Positions 33,216-52,725 are shown, numbered from the stretch's first letter. The stretch: DNA of 64,000 nt from Onthophagus taurus (GCF_036711975.1 NC_091970.1:6703501-6767500); one strand, 5' to 3'. Numbers and translations are program-made. Notes: generated by a model from the sequence alone, not told the origin.

Positions 33216-36200
33216 TTAATCGGGGGAATGAGGAGCTTCGGTGCTAAAATATGGAGCAGAAGATTTGACTAGCAAAGTGTGGCACACATCGCAAACCTTC
33301 GACGGTCGCTGATTTGGCCCGCTTGGCACGGAGCGCACCAAACAGGTTACGCAAAAAATTTGCCCACAATGACGACAATGTTGTTTTCGTTTCGAAACGG
33401 AAAAAGCCACGCGACACATCGGACATTCATCAACGTCTTCGTCGTGTTGCCATCGAACTTGAGTATCAGAATCGCGTATTTTTTCTAATTGTACCTAAAA
33501 ATTAAATTATTAAAAAAATTTTATATTAATAATCATTTTTATTACCTGTAAGCTTTGAGATAACATAACAAAGTCTTTTTGAACCGTCTCGCTTGTATCT
33601 AATTCTTGTTGCAAAGAAGATATTTGAGTTTTTAATTCGCTATTTTGATCCTCTAAGGATTTCTTTAAACAATTAGATTAATAACGAATTAAGATAATTA
33701 ATTTGTTGTAATTTACCTTCGCGGATTCTAATTTTTCGAAAATTTCTTTATCCAAATAAAGTTTTTGTTGGATTTCTTCGCATTTTTTCTCCGCTTGTTT
33801 CGATTTTAACATTAATTCAACTTGATTTGTTGTTAAATGTTCAATTTCTTGTCTTAAATTTTTAATTATTTGCAAAAAAATTAAATTAATTTGTTTTAAC
33901 TTACTGTGCCATGGATAAATCTTTTTTTAAACTAGTTATTATGCTTTCTTTAATAACAATATCCGATTGGAGGGCGTAAGCTTTGTTTTCAACCTCCTCT
34001 TTGCCTATTTTAGCTATAATAAGATCTTGGTGTGAATTTAAGATGTGTTCGTGTAATTCCTAAAATTAATTTATTAATAAAAAGAAATAAATCATTAAAT
34101 TAATGACTTACTTGAACCGTATTTGGCAGATTAATAATCTCACTTTGTAATTGTTGGGAATGAACGCTGTATTTGCCAATGAGGTGATCATTCTCGTTTT
34201 GTAATCTAAAAATAACTGTTTAATTGTTTATAAAGACTTTGAGTGTTTAGAAAGAAATTACTTTTCTAATTCTTGTTGGATCGTTTCCCGATCGCTTTTT
34301 AATCCCCTCAAATTCACTCCAATGTCGTCGCAGGTTTGTTTAAACGTTTGTTGCAACTCTTTTAAGTCTTGCTCCGCACACTCAGTTCTGCAGGTTAATT
34401 CGGCAACTTGTTTTCTATGCTCTTCCTTTTTCTCGTTCCATTTTTCCTCCATATCCTTTCTAAACCCGATTTCTTTTAATAAATCTTCTCGGTGTCGTTC
34501 CGCGGCTTTTTCCGCAGCAACAACTTTCCCTTTTAATTCAGAACAAAGTTGTTGTTCCTTTACGAGTTGCGCTTCGTAATTACTGCACATATCGCAAATT
34601 CCATCGCCGCTTTTAACAGCTTCAAAAGAGGTATTCGTTGACATGCATTGAACGGTTAATTTCGCGTCTTCTTGAAGCGATGAATCGATTTTTGAACCGC
34701 TCTATCAAGAAATTATAATATAATAAATATAAATAATAAATTTTTGAATAAAGTTTAAACGTCAAAGTGACACAAATTCAATGTCACCAACTGTAACCAA
34801 CTTCACAACACTTTGTCAAAATTAAATGTCAATTTTATGAAACGTCATGTTTTTTTTTACGAAAATTAATTAATTTATACTTAAATCATACGAAAAAAGG
34901 AATTTGTTTACGTTTTTTAATATTAGATTTTTAGAAAGTCCTAAAAAATTAAATTAACTTGACGTTTTTTGAAATTTTGAGGTTTCAAATAATTATTATT
35001 AGCCTGTCAAGTTGATTACCCGTGAAAAATGACTATCCTCTTATTTTAGAAAACTCATTTATAAGGTAATTTTGGGCAAATTTATTTTTTTAAATAAATT
35101 TTTGAATAAAATATAAACGTCAAAGTGACACAAATTCAATGTCACCAACTGTAACCAACTTCACAACAATTTGTCAAAATTAAACGTCAGTTTTATGAAA
35201 CTTTGATATGTGATGTTTTTTAACAAAACAAAAAGAAATATTAAAATCTATTCTGGAAATTGCCAAGGGCTGAAATTGGTTAGACTTAAATTCTATATAA
35301 AATAGAAACCAGTTGAAAAGTACAAAATTAAACTCTAGATAATTTTCTTCAAACATTTTTACACAAAACATCATTTTGACTCTAGTATTTGTGATTAAAT
35401 TTATGCCATGATTGACAGAAACACCTGTATAATCGTAAAACGACTGACCAAGCGGATTTTGTGCTTGTGATGGCTGTCATCCAAGGTCTATAGAACATAA
35501 GGTGTAATATTGGTGTATTACTGTAATATTGGTTGCATACTTGCAATGATGACGTCGGGTACAATAATTAATTAACACACTGTGTATATAATACGGTAGT
35601 CATAAACAAATTAATTTGTTATAATAACCTCTTGGGCGTCGTTGAAATGGCCGCATTGGATACATTTTTGAAGCTGCTCATCGGTAGCTCGTAACTTAAC
35701 TTTTAACGCTTTTATTTCTTCTTCTAAAGGTACAACAAGAGATTTTAAAAGCTCCACGTCTTCTTCTTCGCGGATCTTAAACACAAACTTTATTAATAAC
35801 GCTGAAAACACCCCAGCAATAATAAAAACCTTGATTTCTTCCGAATTATCCTGTGTAGTGAAAGCATCAGCACCAAATTTCTTCAATTTCTTTGTAACAG
35901 CACTAAGCACCAACCCTGGAGCTAAACTAGATTGCTCCTACAACAAAAAAATAATCAAAAATTAATTTAAACACAGTTTAAACTACCTTTATTGAGTTAA
36001 CAATCCCAAATATTTTAAAATTCATTTCAAAAAGACACCTAAATGGCGCAAAACGGGTTTACACTTACCATATTCAAAGAATAAATTTAAAAAGTAGTGA
36101 TAAGAAACATAAAGGTGCTTTGTTATCAAGTTACTGACACAAATACTTAAAATATGCAAAAACAATTTAGATTATTCTAACTAATTAATTCTTAATTAGC

Positions 36201-36897
36201 AAAAAATAAAACAAACTTTCTTACCTGCGTATTATGTAACTCACTTCGTAATTCGTAATTATCACGTTGTAAATGTTCAATGAGGCTTCTTAACTTTCCA
36301 ACTTCAGAATTAAAAATGCTTTTTGAACTGCTTGATTCCTCAACAGTTTCTAAACCCCCCAAAAAAATTTATAACAATAAAAATAAATGGATTTAACGAA
36401 ATTACCATGAACTAATTGTTGTAATGAAGCGATCTCTTCAGCAGCTTTGCGTTTTTCAACTTCAACTTTCGATTCAAGTTGTAAATTGGCCACACATAAC
36501 TGGGATTTAATCTCGTCTAAAGCGGATTTGTTTTTTTCCAGGTCTAAAAGTAGTTGATTATTTTCTAATATTTTTCTTTGTAGCTCATCTAAAATATTTT
36601 AAAAATAAACTCACGTTATCTATACGTAACTAAAGACCTGTTTATTGTTTATTTACAAATGACGTTCAAATAATGATAAAGAAAAACAATACCTTCTTTT
36701 TGTAGAAAAAGTTCCTTCATTTTCGCCCGTTGGCTGTCGAATTCATCCCGGATTTTTTTCTTTTCGTTTTCTAACGAACGTATTTTTTCATCTATATCTA
36801 TAACGAAGTTTGAATTAACACTTTTTGTTCTCGGTGGGAAAATATAAAAACATTTACCGTTATCTTTAGAATCCGAGGAATGATTTACATCGCCCAT
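33216..36897 (-). CDS. Rbpn-5: Rabaptin-5 (Rab GTPase-binding effector) with C-terminal FYVE finger
   Basis: Twelve exons (minus): 36897-36858, 36797-36693, 36588-36406, 36349-36225, 35937-35830, 35775-35629, 34701-34262, 34205-34112, 34059-33905, 33852-33717, 33662-33546, 33494-33216; 642 residues, all phases consistent. Rabaptin bridges GTP-Rab5 and its exchange factor on early endosomes. The N-terminus has FDSQRAKMKELFLQKE, matching rabaptin's QKRAKFKEL-type start. KSLVVPLEEEIKALKVKL corresponds to the conserved VVMPMEKEI block. Long coiled coils follow, with CDMCSNYEAQL, LQNENDHLIGKYSVHSQQLQ and VQKDFVMLSQSLQ. The end is a FYVE-type finger (WQHD, CPMC, KRKQHCRHCG, CHTLL), fitting PI3P membranes. 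Vertebrate rabaptin-5 lacks this finger as far as I know. The 54-nt intron at 35776-35829 could be read through in frame. Confidence 0.9.
35385..35582. mobile_element. MITE of the CAGTGTGTTAAT family, copy 4, in a rabaptin intron
   Basis: Right end TGGTTGCATACTTGCAATGA then TGACGTCGGGTACAATAATT and AATTAACACACTG. Upstream, TGATTAAATTTATGCCATGA at about 35392 matches in inverse the left part of the Ire1-intron element (40331 onward), so this copy belongs to the longer form. No clean TA flank remains on the right (it is followed by TGTATA). Confidence 0.6.
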
Positions 36898-37626
36898 TAC
36901 AACAGATAATACGTTTTCGTCGTTAACACCCCGAAAAATTAGTTAAAGATAGAGTTGACGCATTTCATATTCTGAAATTAACGGATTAACGTTTTTTTAC
37001 ATATTATGAAATAACCTCTCAAAATTATTCTATCATCAAATCTGACAACTACAACTGTCATTAATTAATTCAGTGCTACCACACGAATTCAAAAAATTTA
37101 AGATAAATACATTTCTTTAGTACAAAAAGAACTTTGTGTCTTATAATAACAATTATATAATTTAATTATTAAATCGTTATATTTCGAGTATTTTTAATAA
37201 CCTAATATATTCCTAATAATTATTAATGAGGTTTTTAGTAAGTATCAATAGATGGCGCTAAACTTAAAATTTGTTGTTATTCCACATTATTAATAAATCA
37301 ACGATAAAATGAATTATTTTTATAATTTACTTATTATTTCATTAATTTTAATAATAATTCTAATAAATACAAAAAAATTGATGCAATCGCAGCCAATTTC
37401 ACTTAATATTTTGACACTTTTGACAGTTACCATATGGTGGGATAAAAAGAATTACAAAACATTTCCTTGTGAGTTGTTATTACACGATTCGTTCGTTTTT
37501 GGTGTTTAAAGATAAGACGTTAATTGTTATCTCAACAAATATCTATTCAGGTGTATTTGTTAACGAAAATCGTCGAAAAGAAAACTTTATTTAAATGTGT
37601 ACGCACACTTTAAAAAACTACATAAA
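36898..37626. promoter_or_regulatory. Head-to-head promoter region between rabaptin and Ire1
   Basis: 729 bp separate the two start codons on opposite strands, so both promoters must lie here or overlap. The region is AT-rich with no clear TATA box at a fixed distance from either gene. ATAGATGGCGCTA at 37248-37260 matches the core recognised by CTCF-type zinc-finger proteins. Short open frames (37309-37509) are probably not coding. Confidence 0.55.
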
Positions 37627-44289
<6,663 letters not shown>

Positions 44290-44644
44290 GTTAAAGAAAA
44301 ACTGTTAAAAGAACAGTATTAATTTACTTATTAGTTTTGAAATACTTTTGTTATTAATTTTACTGTTCTTAAACAATAACAGTACACTATTTGGTAAATC
44401 ACTGTGATATTTATTCGATTTTAAGATTTTAGCACTGTTTCGACGGCAAAGGACCAAGTTAATTTGTGTAAATCGAGATATTTTAATAAAAATTCACATA
44501 AAATTAAATAATACGCTTTTTTGATTCCCAGTCCGGTCCTGAACTGTTTGGTTTCCATGGAAATAGCGTTCTTCATAGAATTTAGGCATTTTTAGAAATA
44601 ATTTTTGTTAAATAAGATTAAAAGAAGGGATTGTTTTTAAAAAG

Positions 44645-47600
44645 ATGGCAAAACATATCAGAAAGCAAATTTCGGCTCAAGAACAACTTGAAATGGATAT
44701 AATGGCGGAAGCGGAATTAGCAAGACTTCAACGACAGGTTAATTTAATTAATAAATGAATTTATATTAAATTATTTTAATTGTAGTATCGAATTATGGAT
44801 GGTGATAGGAAAGCTTTTGAGGACGAAGCAACGACGAAATTAAAAAAGCAACGTAAAGTAATCGAATTATTATCGAGCGATTATAAAGATTTAGAAGAAA
44901 ATTTGCGCGTTGCCACAGCGAATTTTCATAAAAGAAAAGATGCAACTTATTCCTTAGAAATCCAAAGATTGCTGGAAAAACATAACAGATGCGAAGAGAT
45001 GATAAAAAAGGAAACTCGGCAACTTAAAGAAATCGAACATCAAATTAATAAAGTGAAACAGGATGTCCTTGAGGGTCGAAAAACCCAAGAAACAGAAAAA
45101 CAAGTCCAAGAAAAATGGATAATTGGGCAAAAAAACGTCGCAACTCTACAAAATAAATTAGATACATCCGTGAAAAGATTCTGCAAGATTTTAGCCGAGA
45201 ATAAATCGTTACGAGACGAAATCGACCACCTTTTAATAGAACGGTTAACAATTAAATAAAAAAAATATAATTAATAAAAAAAAATTAATTTAACTCAAAA
45301 TTGTTTTAGTTCCTTATTTAATAAAAGCTGGCAATCATTATTAACCGAACTAAACAACGGCAAAAAAATAATGATGGACTTAATAGAACAAGGAACCACA
45401 GCTTATGATCAACGAGAAGAATCCGGGCAAAAACTCCAAGCATTAAAAATTCGCGCCCAAAACGATTTGCTCCTCCACATGTCCGATATGCGAGAATTAT
45501 TTCGCCAATTAGATCACGACGCAAACCTCCAAGATTTTTTAAGTGTAAAGGGACAAAGACGAATCTTAAAAGATTTAGAGATGAAAGAATTTTTAAAGAA
45601 ACAACAAATCAGGGAAAATCAAGAAAGACAACTCTTCCATTACAAACAAACCCTAATGAAAGTTCAAGAATTAGCCGGCGAAAACGACGTGAACAAACTC
45701 GCCGCTGAATATGTTAAACAAGAGGAAGAAAATTTCGCTTTATTTAATTACGTAAACGAGTTAAATCACGAACTCGAATCTTTATCTGATAATATCCGAA
45801 AACTTTCCGTTAGTATCGAGGAACAAATCGAATTTAACGAGGTGAGGGCCCAAGAACAACAGGATACTATCGATGCTTTGAGTAAGGAGTATTTAAGAAT
45901 TAAGAAAGAACTGGAGGAGGAAAGGGAGAAATTGGAAAGTAAAGAGAATGAATTGAAAGAAGTTTTTGGGGAGATTGAAAACATTTTGGATGTTATTAAA
46001 TGTGATAGTACACCCATTTTGGATTTGTTGGGTAAGATTTTTAGTGGTATTTTAATGTGTAATTAGGGCCGGATTAATTATGATTTATTTATATCGATAA
46101 TTATTAAAAAAAATCCCGCTCCATCTATCGTCAAGTCGAATCATTATATGTAATGGCAAGTGAAGTTTCCTTCTAATACGATTGAGATTTGTCGCAGCGT
46201 TACCAACCCTACCGATTTACCGATATAGAAGATAGGCTACCGATATACCACTTAATCTACCGATTTTCAAAATGTTAACAAAGTATTATGAAACACACCG
46301 TACTTAAAATCAATACAATTGCGACAAAAATTGTACTTTATGGGAATACCCTACTTATATTGCATAAAAGTATAATACCGATATGGCAATGTTGTCCCAA
46401 CGTTGCCAGATCGTTGGTATAATATATACAGTACGCATCATAAGTCAAAATAGATATTGACGCATCTAAGAGCAAAGGTGCAAGAGAGCAATATTGTTAA
46501 CAATAAAATTTGCAACAATTTTTGTTATAAAAGTTTTCTTATAGCATACTCCGATTCCCAAACGTTACCTTTAATGTCTCGAAAAATAAACAAATTTTCA
46601 TATTTTCGTATCTATCTCGATATTGACGTATCTAAGATCAAAAGTGCAAGAGAGCAATATTGTTAACAATGAAATTTGCAACAATTTTTGTTATAAAAGT
46701 TTTCTTATAGCAAGCTCCGATTGTCAAGTGTTACCTTTAATAACTTAAAAGAGCAACAAATTCATAAAATTTTCATATTTTCGTATCTATCTCGATATTG
46801 ACGTATCTAAGAGCAAAAGTGCAAGAGAGCAATATTGTTAATAATAAAATTTGCAACAATTTTTGTTATAAAAGTTTTCTTATAGCAAGTTCCGATTCTT
46901 AAGTGTTACCTTTAATAACTTGAAAGAGCAACAAATTCACAAAATTTGTATATTTTCGTATCTATCTCGATATTGACGTATCTAAGAGCAAAAGTGCAAG
47001 AGAGCAATATTGTTAACAATAAAATTTGCAACAATTTTTGTTATAAAAGTTTTCTTATTGCAAGCTTCGATTCTCAAGTGTTACCTTTAATAACTTGAAA
47101 GAGCAACAAATTCATAAAAATTTCATATTTTCGTATCTATCTCGATATTGACATATCTAAGAGCAAAAGTGCAATAGAACAATATTGTTAACAATAAAAT
47201 TTGCTACAACTTTTGTTATAAAAGTTTTCCTATAGCATGCTCCGATTCAAAAGTGTTACCTTTAATAACTTGAAAAAGCAACAAATTCATAAAATTTTCA
47301 TATTTTCGTATCTATCTCGATATTGACGTATCTAAGAGCAAAAGTGCAAGAGAGCAATATTGTTAATAATAAAATTTGCAACCATTTTTGTTATAAAAGT
47401 TTTCTTATAGCAAGTTCCGATTCTTAAGTGCTACCTTTAATAACTTGAAAGAGCAACAAATTCACAAAATTTTTATATTTTCGTATCTATCTCGATATTG
47501 ACGTATCTAAGAGCAAAAGTACAAGAGAGCAATATTGTTAACAATAAAATTTGCAACCATTTTTGTTATAAAAGTTTTCTTATAGCAAGTTCCGATTCTT

Positions 47601-49159
47601 AAGTGTTACCTTTAATAACTTGAAAGAGCAACAAATTCATAAAATTTTCATATTTTCGTATCTATCTCGATATTGACGTATCTAAGAGCAAAAGTGCAAG
47701 AGAGCAATATTGTTAACAATAAAATTTGCAACAATTCTTGTTATAAAAGTTTTCTTATAGCAAGCTCCGATTCTCAAGTGTTACCTTTAATAACTTGAAA
47801 GAGCAACAAATTCATAAAATTTTCATATTTTCGTATCTATCTCGATATTGACGTATCTAAGAGCAAAAGTGCAAGAGAGCAATATTGTTAACAATAAAAT
47901 TTGCAACAACTTTTGTTATAAAAGTTTTCTTATAGCATACTCCGATTCTCAAACGTTACCTTTAATATCTCGAAAAATAAACAAATTTTCATATTTTCGT
48001 ATCTATCTCGATATTGACGTATATAAGAGCAAAAGTGCAAGAGAGCAATATTGTTAACAATAAAATTTGCAACAATTTTTGTTATAAAAGTTTTCTTATA
48101 GCATACTCCGATTCCCAAACGTTACCTTTAATATCTCGAAAAATAAACAAATTTTCATATTTTCGTATCTATCTCGATATTGACGTATCTAAAAGCAAAA
48201 GTGCAAGAGAGCAATATTGTTAACAATAAAATTTGCAACAATTTTTGTTATAAAAGTTTTCTTATAGCAAGTTCCGATTCTCAAGTGTTACCTTTAATAA
48301 CTTGAAAGAGCAACAAATTCATAAAATTTTCATATTTTCGTATCTATCTCGATATTGACGTATCTAAGAGCAAAAGTGCAAAAGAGCAATGTTGTTAACA
48401 ATAAAATTTGCAACAATTTTTGTTATAAAAGTTTTCTTATAGCAAGCTCCGATTCTCAAGTGTTACCTTTAATAACTTGAAAGAGCAACAAGTTCATAAA
48501 ATTTTCATATTTTCGTGTCTATCTCGATATTGACGTATCTAAGAGCAAAAGTGCAAGAGAGCAATATTGTTAACAATAAAATTTGCAACAATTTTTGTTA
48601 TAAAGTTTTCTTATAGCAAGTTCCGATTCTTAAGTGTTACCTTTAATAACTTGAAAGAGCAACAAATTCATAAAATTTTCATATTTTCGTATCTATCTCG
48701 ATATTGACGTATCTAAGAGCAAAAGTGCAAGAGAGCAATATTGTTAACAATAAAATTTGCAACAATTTTTGTTATAAAAGTTTTCTTATAGCAAGTTCCG
48801 ATTCTCAAGTGTTACCTTTAATAACTTGAAAGAGCAACAAATTCACAACATTTTCATTTTTTCGTATCTATCTCGATATTGACGAATCTAAGAGCAAAAG
48901 TGCAAGAGAACAATATTGTTAAGAATAAAATTTGCAACAATTTTTGTTATAAAAGTTTTCTTATAGTATACTCCGATTCTCAAGTGTTACCTTTAATAAC
49001 TTGAAACTTCAATCCGGCCCTAAAATTAATTTATAAATAATTTTTTTAATCTTGTATTTTTCAGGTCAACGCGAAGGAATAAATAACCACAACATTCACC
49101 TTTATTTGGGTTTAGTCGAAAATAAAATTGGTGAACTTTTAAAACAAACCAACAAATAA
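44645..49159 (+). CDS. Outer dynein arm docking complex coiled-coil protein (CCDC63/CCDC114 type)
   Basis: Four exons: 44645-44737, 44786-45243, 45310-46031 and 49065-49159; 455 residues with consistent phases. This family (ODAD1/CCDC114, CCDC63, Chlamydomonas DCC2) anchors outer dynein arms to axonemal doublet microtubules; in insects, sperm and sensory cilia are the likely sites. The protein is coiled coil almost throughout. Recognisable blocks are the N-terminal ELARLQRQYRIMDGDRKAF, the FNKSWQSLLTELNNGKK motif and the hallmark EEENFALFNYVNELNHELE. The vertebrate homologues are longer (about 560-670 residues), so the C-terminus is short here. The gene starts 356 bp after Ire1 on the same strand. 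Intron 3 carries a 3 kb satellite-bearing element. AATAAA at 49190-49195. Confidence 0.88.
46066..49020. mobile_element. TIR-bounded element carrying a 175-bp satellite, in intron 3 of the docking gene
   Basis: The left end is GGGCCGGATT (46066-46075) after TA (46064-46065); the right end is AATCCGGCCC (49011-49020) before TA (49021-49022). The inverted repeat is only 10 bp but is exact, GC-rich in an AT-rich background, and sits exactly at the edges of the repeat block. The left 370 bp is unique sequence; the rest is satellite. No transposase. A Tc1/mariner-like TA duplication is the simplest reading, though 10 bp alone could be coincidence. Confidence 0.6.
46444..49010. repeat. 175-bp satellite, 15 units
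   Basis: The word CTCGATATTGACGTATCTAA recurs at exactly 175 bp steps over most of the array (TATTG at 46621, 46796, 46971, 47146, 47321, 47496, 47671, 47846), with two 166 bp steps (48012, 48178) and then 175 again to about 48877. Shared words are AGAGCAATATTGTTAACAAT and GTTATAAAAGTTTTCTTATA. Small open frames of 62-69 codons recur because units share a frame. The same family appears inverted at 52726 and 56246. Confidence 0.95.
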
Positions 49160-49199
49160 AAGTACATCTTTTCAACTCGTAATTGATTGAATAAAAACC

Positions 49200-51636
49200 A
49201 ACTCTAACTCTCTTTTCTTTTGAATATTTCTTTCGTGTAATATTTACGATCCCACTGTTGAGTCAGACGCTCTAGGTTCCTGTTTTACATACAAGAAGGA
49301 ACATAATTCTCCCCATTATGTTCCCGAGGACGACGTCGCTCGGTGGGTGTGAATAGGAATTCAGATTTAGCATCGGGCAGCGTTCAAAAATCGTAATTTA
49401 ATTGTAAACAAGCGGTTCTGTCGGCTTGGGCCCGACGTTGCTCTCTCATTATTAACGACCTGATAAAAAGTTACGCCCCATGGGCATTCTTTGACCCCCG
49501 GTGGGACTTCCACAACCGAATCACCTTTAACAGTGATGATTTAATCCAACAAATTTTTAAAATAAATACAAAATGCGTTATATATTTTTATTTTTTCTCT
49601 GAAATGTTTTAGATTATGGTCGGCAAAAAAAGAAAGTGGGTGTCAGGTAGCGAGAACTCATTTGGGTCTATTTCGAGGCCGCAAAGAACAAATTTAAGGG
49701 CGCTTATAGATATAGGCGCCGCAGATAAAACCCGATAGACAAAAGTCACAAAAGGGACAGATCCGGACGCGTATTTCAAAATCAACGGGCCATTTATTTC
49801 AAGATCGTAACCCCACTTTGTCACCGAACCGGACTTTGATTTAATACGATTCGGAAGAATTAGATAAATCTTTTTTAATGGGAAATGAAAGTCTTACAAG
49901 GGAATTCTTTTTTACAGTTTGGAGATGTTTGAATTTCTGGAAAGTTACTTGAAAGTGCATATTTTTGTTGTTTTGCCTTGTTTGCTTATCTAGTTTAGAG
50001 CTTTCACGGAGAAAGGAATTTATATGGTAATGTTATTACGTGGGATCTTTTTATTAAAAGTTGTTTCAAAGGAAATAAAGTTGGAGGTAATCTTAATAAA
50101 ACTAAATTTATTTATTAATATAAATTATTATTTATTGTAGGGAAAGAAATCACAAACCAATAAATCATATATAATGACTTCCATTCGACACAATCTCAAG
50201 AAATAAAGAACCTAAAACGTTAGAAAATAATCTCTTTAGTGCTAAAGAAGTCAATTACGAAGATCGATTGCTCCTATAGCATATTTCTTTTCAACGTTTC
50301 TTATTTTATTTGGTGACAGAGCGAATATCTAAGAAGTCTATTCTATGCGGGTGGTTCAGCCTTTTTACCCTGTCGAAACTGAAGGGGACGGACCGAAGAA
50401 GATTGAAAGAGGTGACCCAGTGGCCCATTGTAAAAGGCTTCAGGCGCCTTATTTCCATATTCTGATTACCATAAACCCTACCCGTTTAAACTTGGAAATA
50501 AGTTAGAATCGATTTTTTTAAATTCTCGGTAAAGGAGAATCATTTTTTTCTTCTTGTATCTCAAGATCCATCGAAATATTTTATATAAATAACACCCAGG
50601 CGGTCGTTGTTTTCTTTGACCTTATCACAGAGGACTCGTTGACGTTATTAAAAATTTGATTTATCCACCGAGTACCACTGGGAATGGACCACGAAGATGG
50701 TCGATAAGTGGTACGTCGCGTCGTCAGCTTGGAGATTACCATTGATTTATGGTTTTACCATCTTCAACACCACGTGCCTTATTCGTGCCCCCGAAGGTCA
50801 CCTGGTCGGCTTCTTCGCGGTCGGCACCGCTAAAGAATTAAAATATAATAGAGAACTTTCTAATCCGTTCGAATGGGGCTATTAAGTCTTCAAAGGGGAG
50901 CCTTTTATCTTAATTCGGATACCATAAATAAATCCTATGATGGAGATTTTTAAATTCCGATGCACAAAAGAAGTCGGAGGTAATAAACACTCAGTTTCAC
51001 GTTTCTACGAAATCGTTTCCACGGGAGACGAGACCAAGAAAGAAAAGAAAGAATATCGTAAAACAGCGAGGGGTTGGTTTTAAAGGTATAAATTACCCCC
51101 TTTTTTGGAAATCCACCCCGTTCATAAATGATTAAATTTATTACTGCAATTCTTCGGCTTCCAGTTACCTACTAGACCCAAGTGAAGGTTCCTTTACCCC
51201 TTTTATTTTCTCATTACCTTCAACCATGACCTACGACCCCCGACATAAATCCGCGACATTTTAGATGGCGCCCACAGAGGGCCTCATTGTTAATTGCACC
51301 AAGTGCAATGTTATTGAAGAGGGCCGCAGGGGAGAGAATAAATCCTTGCGTTCGTAGGTTATAATATGATGAATATGCAAATTCCAACGAAATTAACTCC
51401 CCCGGTCTTGAAGAAGGAGAAGAACGCGGAGGCGGAGGAGGAAGTCGAAGAGGAAATCGATACCGCACGCGGTCGTTGTTGCTGCAGGAGTTGCAAGAGA
51501 AAATGCATCCGCGTCGTTTAGCACTAATAGATGGCGACAGATATTGCTGTATACTATGATTAACGGCTGTTGTTTAGCATTTTCAACATTAAAAAGTTTA
51601 CTTACTGACTAATGTTTTGAAATTATGCCTAATATG
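49200..51636. other. No recognised gene; GC-richer unique sequence
   Basis: Unique-looking sequence with no family motif. One tiny plus-strand frame near 51367-51522 starts MMNMQIP and ends in an acidic run followed by a cysteine cluster (RCCCRSCKRKC); the opposite strand is open too (51220-51468), so it may be chance. Frames at 49609-49824 (-) and 50697-50885 are also unassigned. The word AGATGGCG occurs at 51263 and 51529. Confidence 0.4.
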
Positions 51637-51638
51637 TA

Positions 51639-52320
51639 CAGGATGGTTCAAATTCGATGTCCGAATTCTACTCAGAAACTATAAGAGTTAGAAAAAAGTA
51701 GCTTACATGTCATGATCTCGTTTTTCGAAAACTTTTTTTAAAAGAAATTTTCGGTTTTAGATTTTGTGATATCATAACAATTTTCGTCAAAATATAGGGT
51801 TTGATAGATCTATTTCTTATTGTTTTAGAATAAAGCTAAAAATAAACCTTTTTTTTTGGTGTCGTCAAAGAAATTAAATTTACAGTTTCCTGTAAATTAT
51901 AACTAAAAATTAAAAAAAAACGTATTTCTGATTTTGAAACAAATACATTTGTTGAACTATTTAATTTATATTTGTTTTACACAAAAATTGGAATAGATTG
52001 CATTATTTCACATTTTTTATTAATATTTAATATTATTATTAAATGACTTAATAAATTATTGATAGATGGCGCTCATATACTTTTTTTTTAATTCGAATTA
52101 ACAGCAACATTTGTATTCAAAAATTTTCTGAAATGTCAAATTAAAAATCCTGTTTTTTAAGATGAATTACGAAAATTACGAAAAGTTTAACATGTTAGAA
52201 TGTTACATATTAGGAAATAAAGTAAATTTTATATAAATTTTTAGTAGAATAATTTTTAGTTATGGTACCATAATTTACAGGAAACTGTAAATTTAATTTT
52301 TTTTGACGACAAAAAAAGTT
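51639..52320. mobile_element. Decayed mariner-like/fold-back repeat pieces
   Basis: The left part begins CAGGATGGTTCAAATTCG after TA and shares CTCAGAAACTATAAGAG with the fold-back element at 10957, so it is a relative. From 51790 to 52320 the sequence matches 38331-38620: TTTCTTATTGTTTTAGAATA at 51811 and, in inverse, ACATATTAGGAAATAAAGTA at about 52205, so the two copies form an inverted pair around the centre. No transposase remains. Confidence 0.6.
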
Positions 52321-52338
52321 TGTAAAAAGTATTTAATT

Positions 52339-52725
52339 GTGGTTGATAACTTATCAAAGTGGTTGAAAATTGTACCAATCAACAGCAAAAGCATAACTGA
52401 AATTATAGGAAAACAATATGTGGTATGTGACAATAATCCTTTTAACAGCTATGGTTTCCGAGATTTTGAAATTGAATTTTGAAATTATTAACTCTAGTCC
52501 ATACTATCCAAAATCCAATCGACTAGCTGAAAAAGCAGTTGGAATAGCAAAGAACATAATCAAAAACTTTGAAAGATATACAAATGGGTTTATTGGAATA
52601 TAGATGTACACCACTACCAGGATTGTTTTATGCTCCAAGTGAAATTTTGATGGACATATTGCTGAAAACAAAGTTGCCTTTCACAAAGAATATTTTAAGC
52701 CCTAAAGTAATTTACTCTGATTGTG
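52339..52725 (+). pseudogene. Gypsy-type integrase core fragment
   Basis: Integrase inserts retrotransposon cDNA. In two or three frames this stretch reads VVDNLSKWLKIVPI, then CDNNPFNSYGFRDFE (around the second catalytic Asp), SSPYYPKSN with the following LAEKAV (third catalytic Glu region) and LLEYRCTPLPGL, LKTKLPF. This is the typical order of the Ty3/gypsy integrase core. The first catalytic Asp and zinc-binding domain are missing upstream. The fragment is cut at about 52725 by the 175-bp satellite and continues at 56869, so it was split by later insertions. It is dead. Confidence 0.8.

Noticed and set aside
37309..37509. 66-codon frame upstream of Ire1 as a separate gene or an Ire1 start
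   Set aside because: It ends before the Ire1 start in another frame; the ATG at 37627 gives a proper signal peptide and a correct splice phase.
45766..46017. Ser/Phe-rich minus-strand frame
   Set aside because: Shadow of the docking-protein coiled-coil exon.
46457..48223. Repeated 62-69-codon frames in the docking-gene intron
   Set aside because: Same explanation: the 175-bp satellite translated; the 166-bp units alter the frame.
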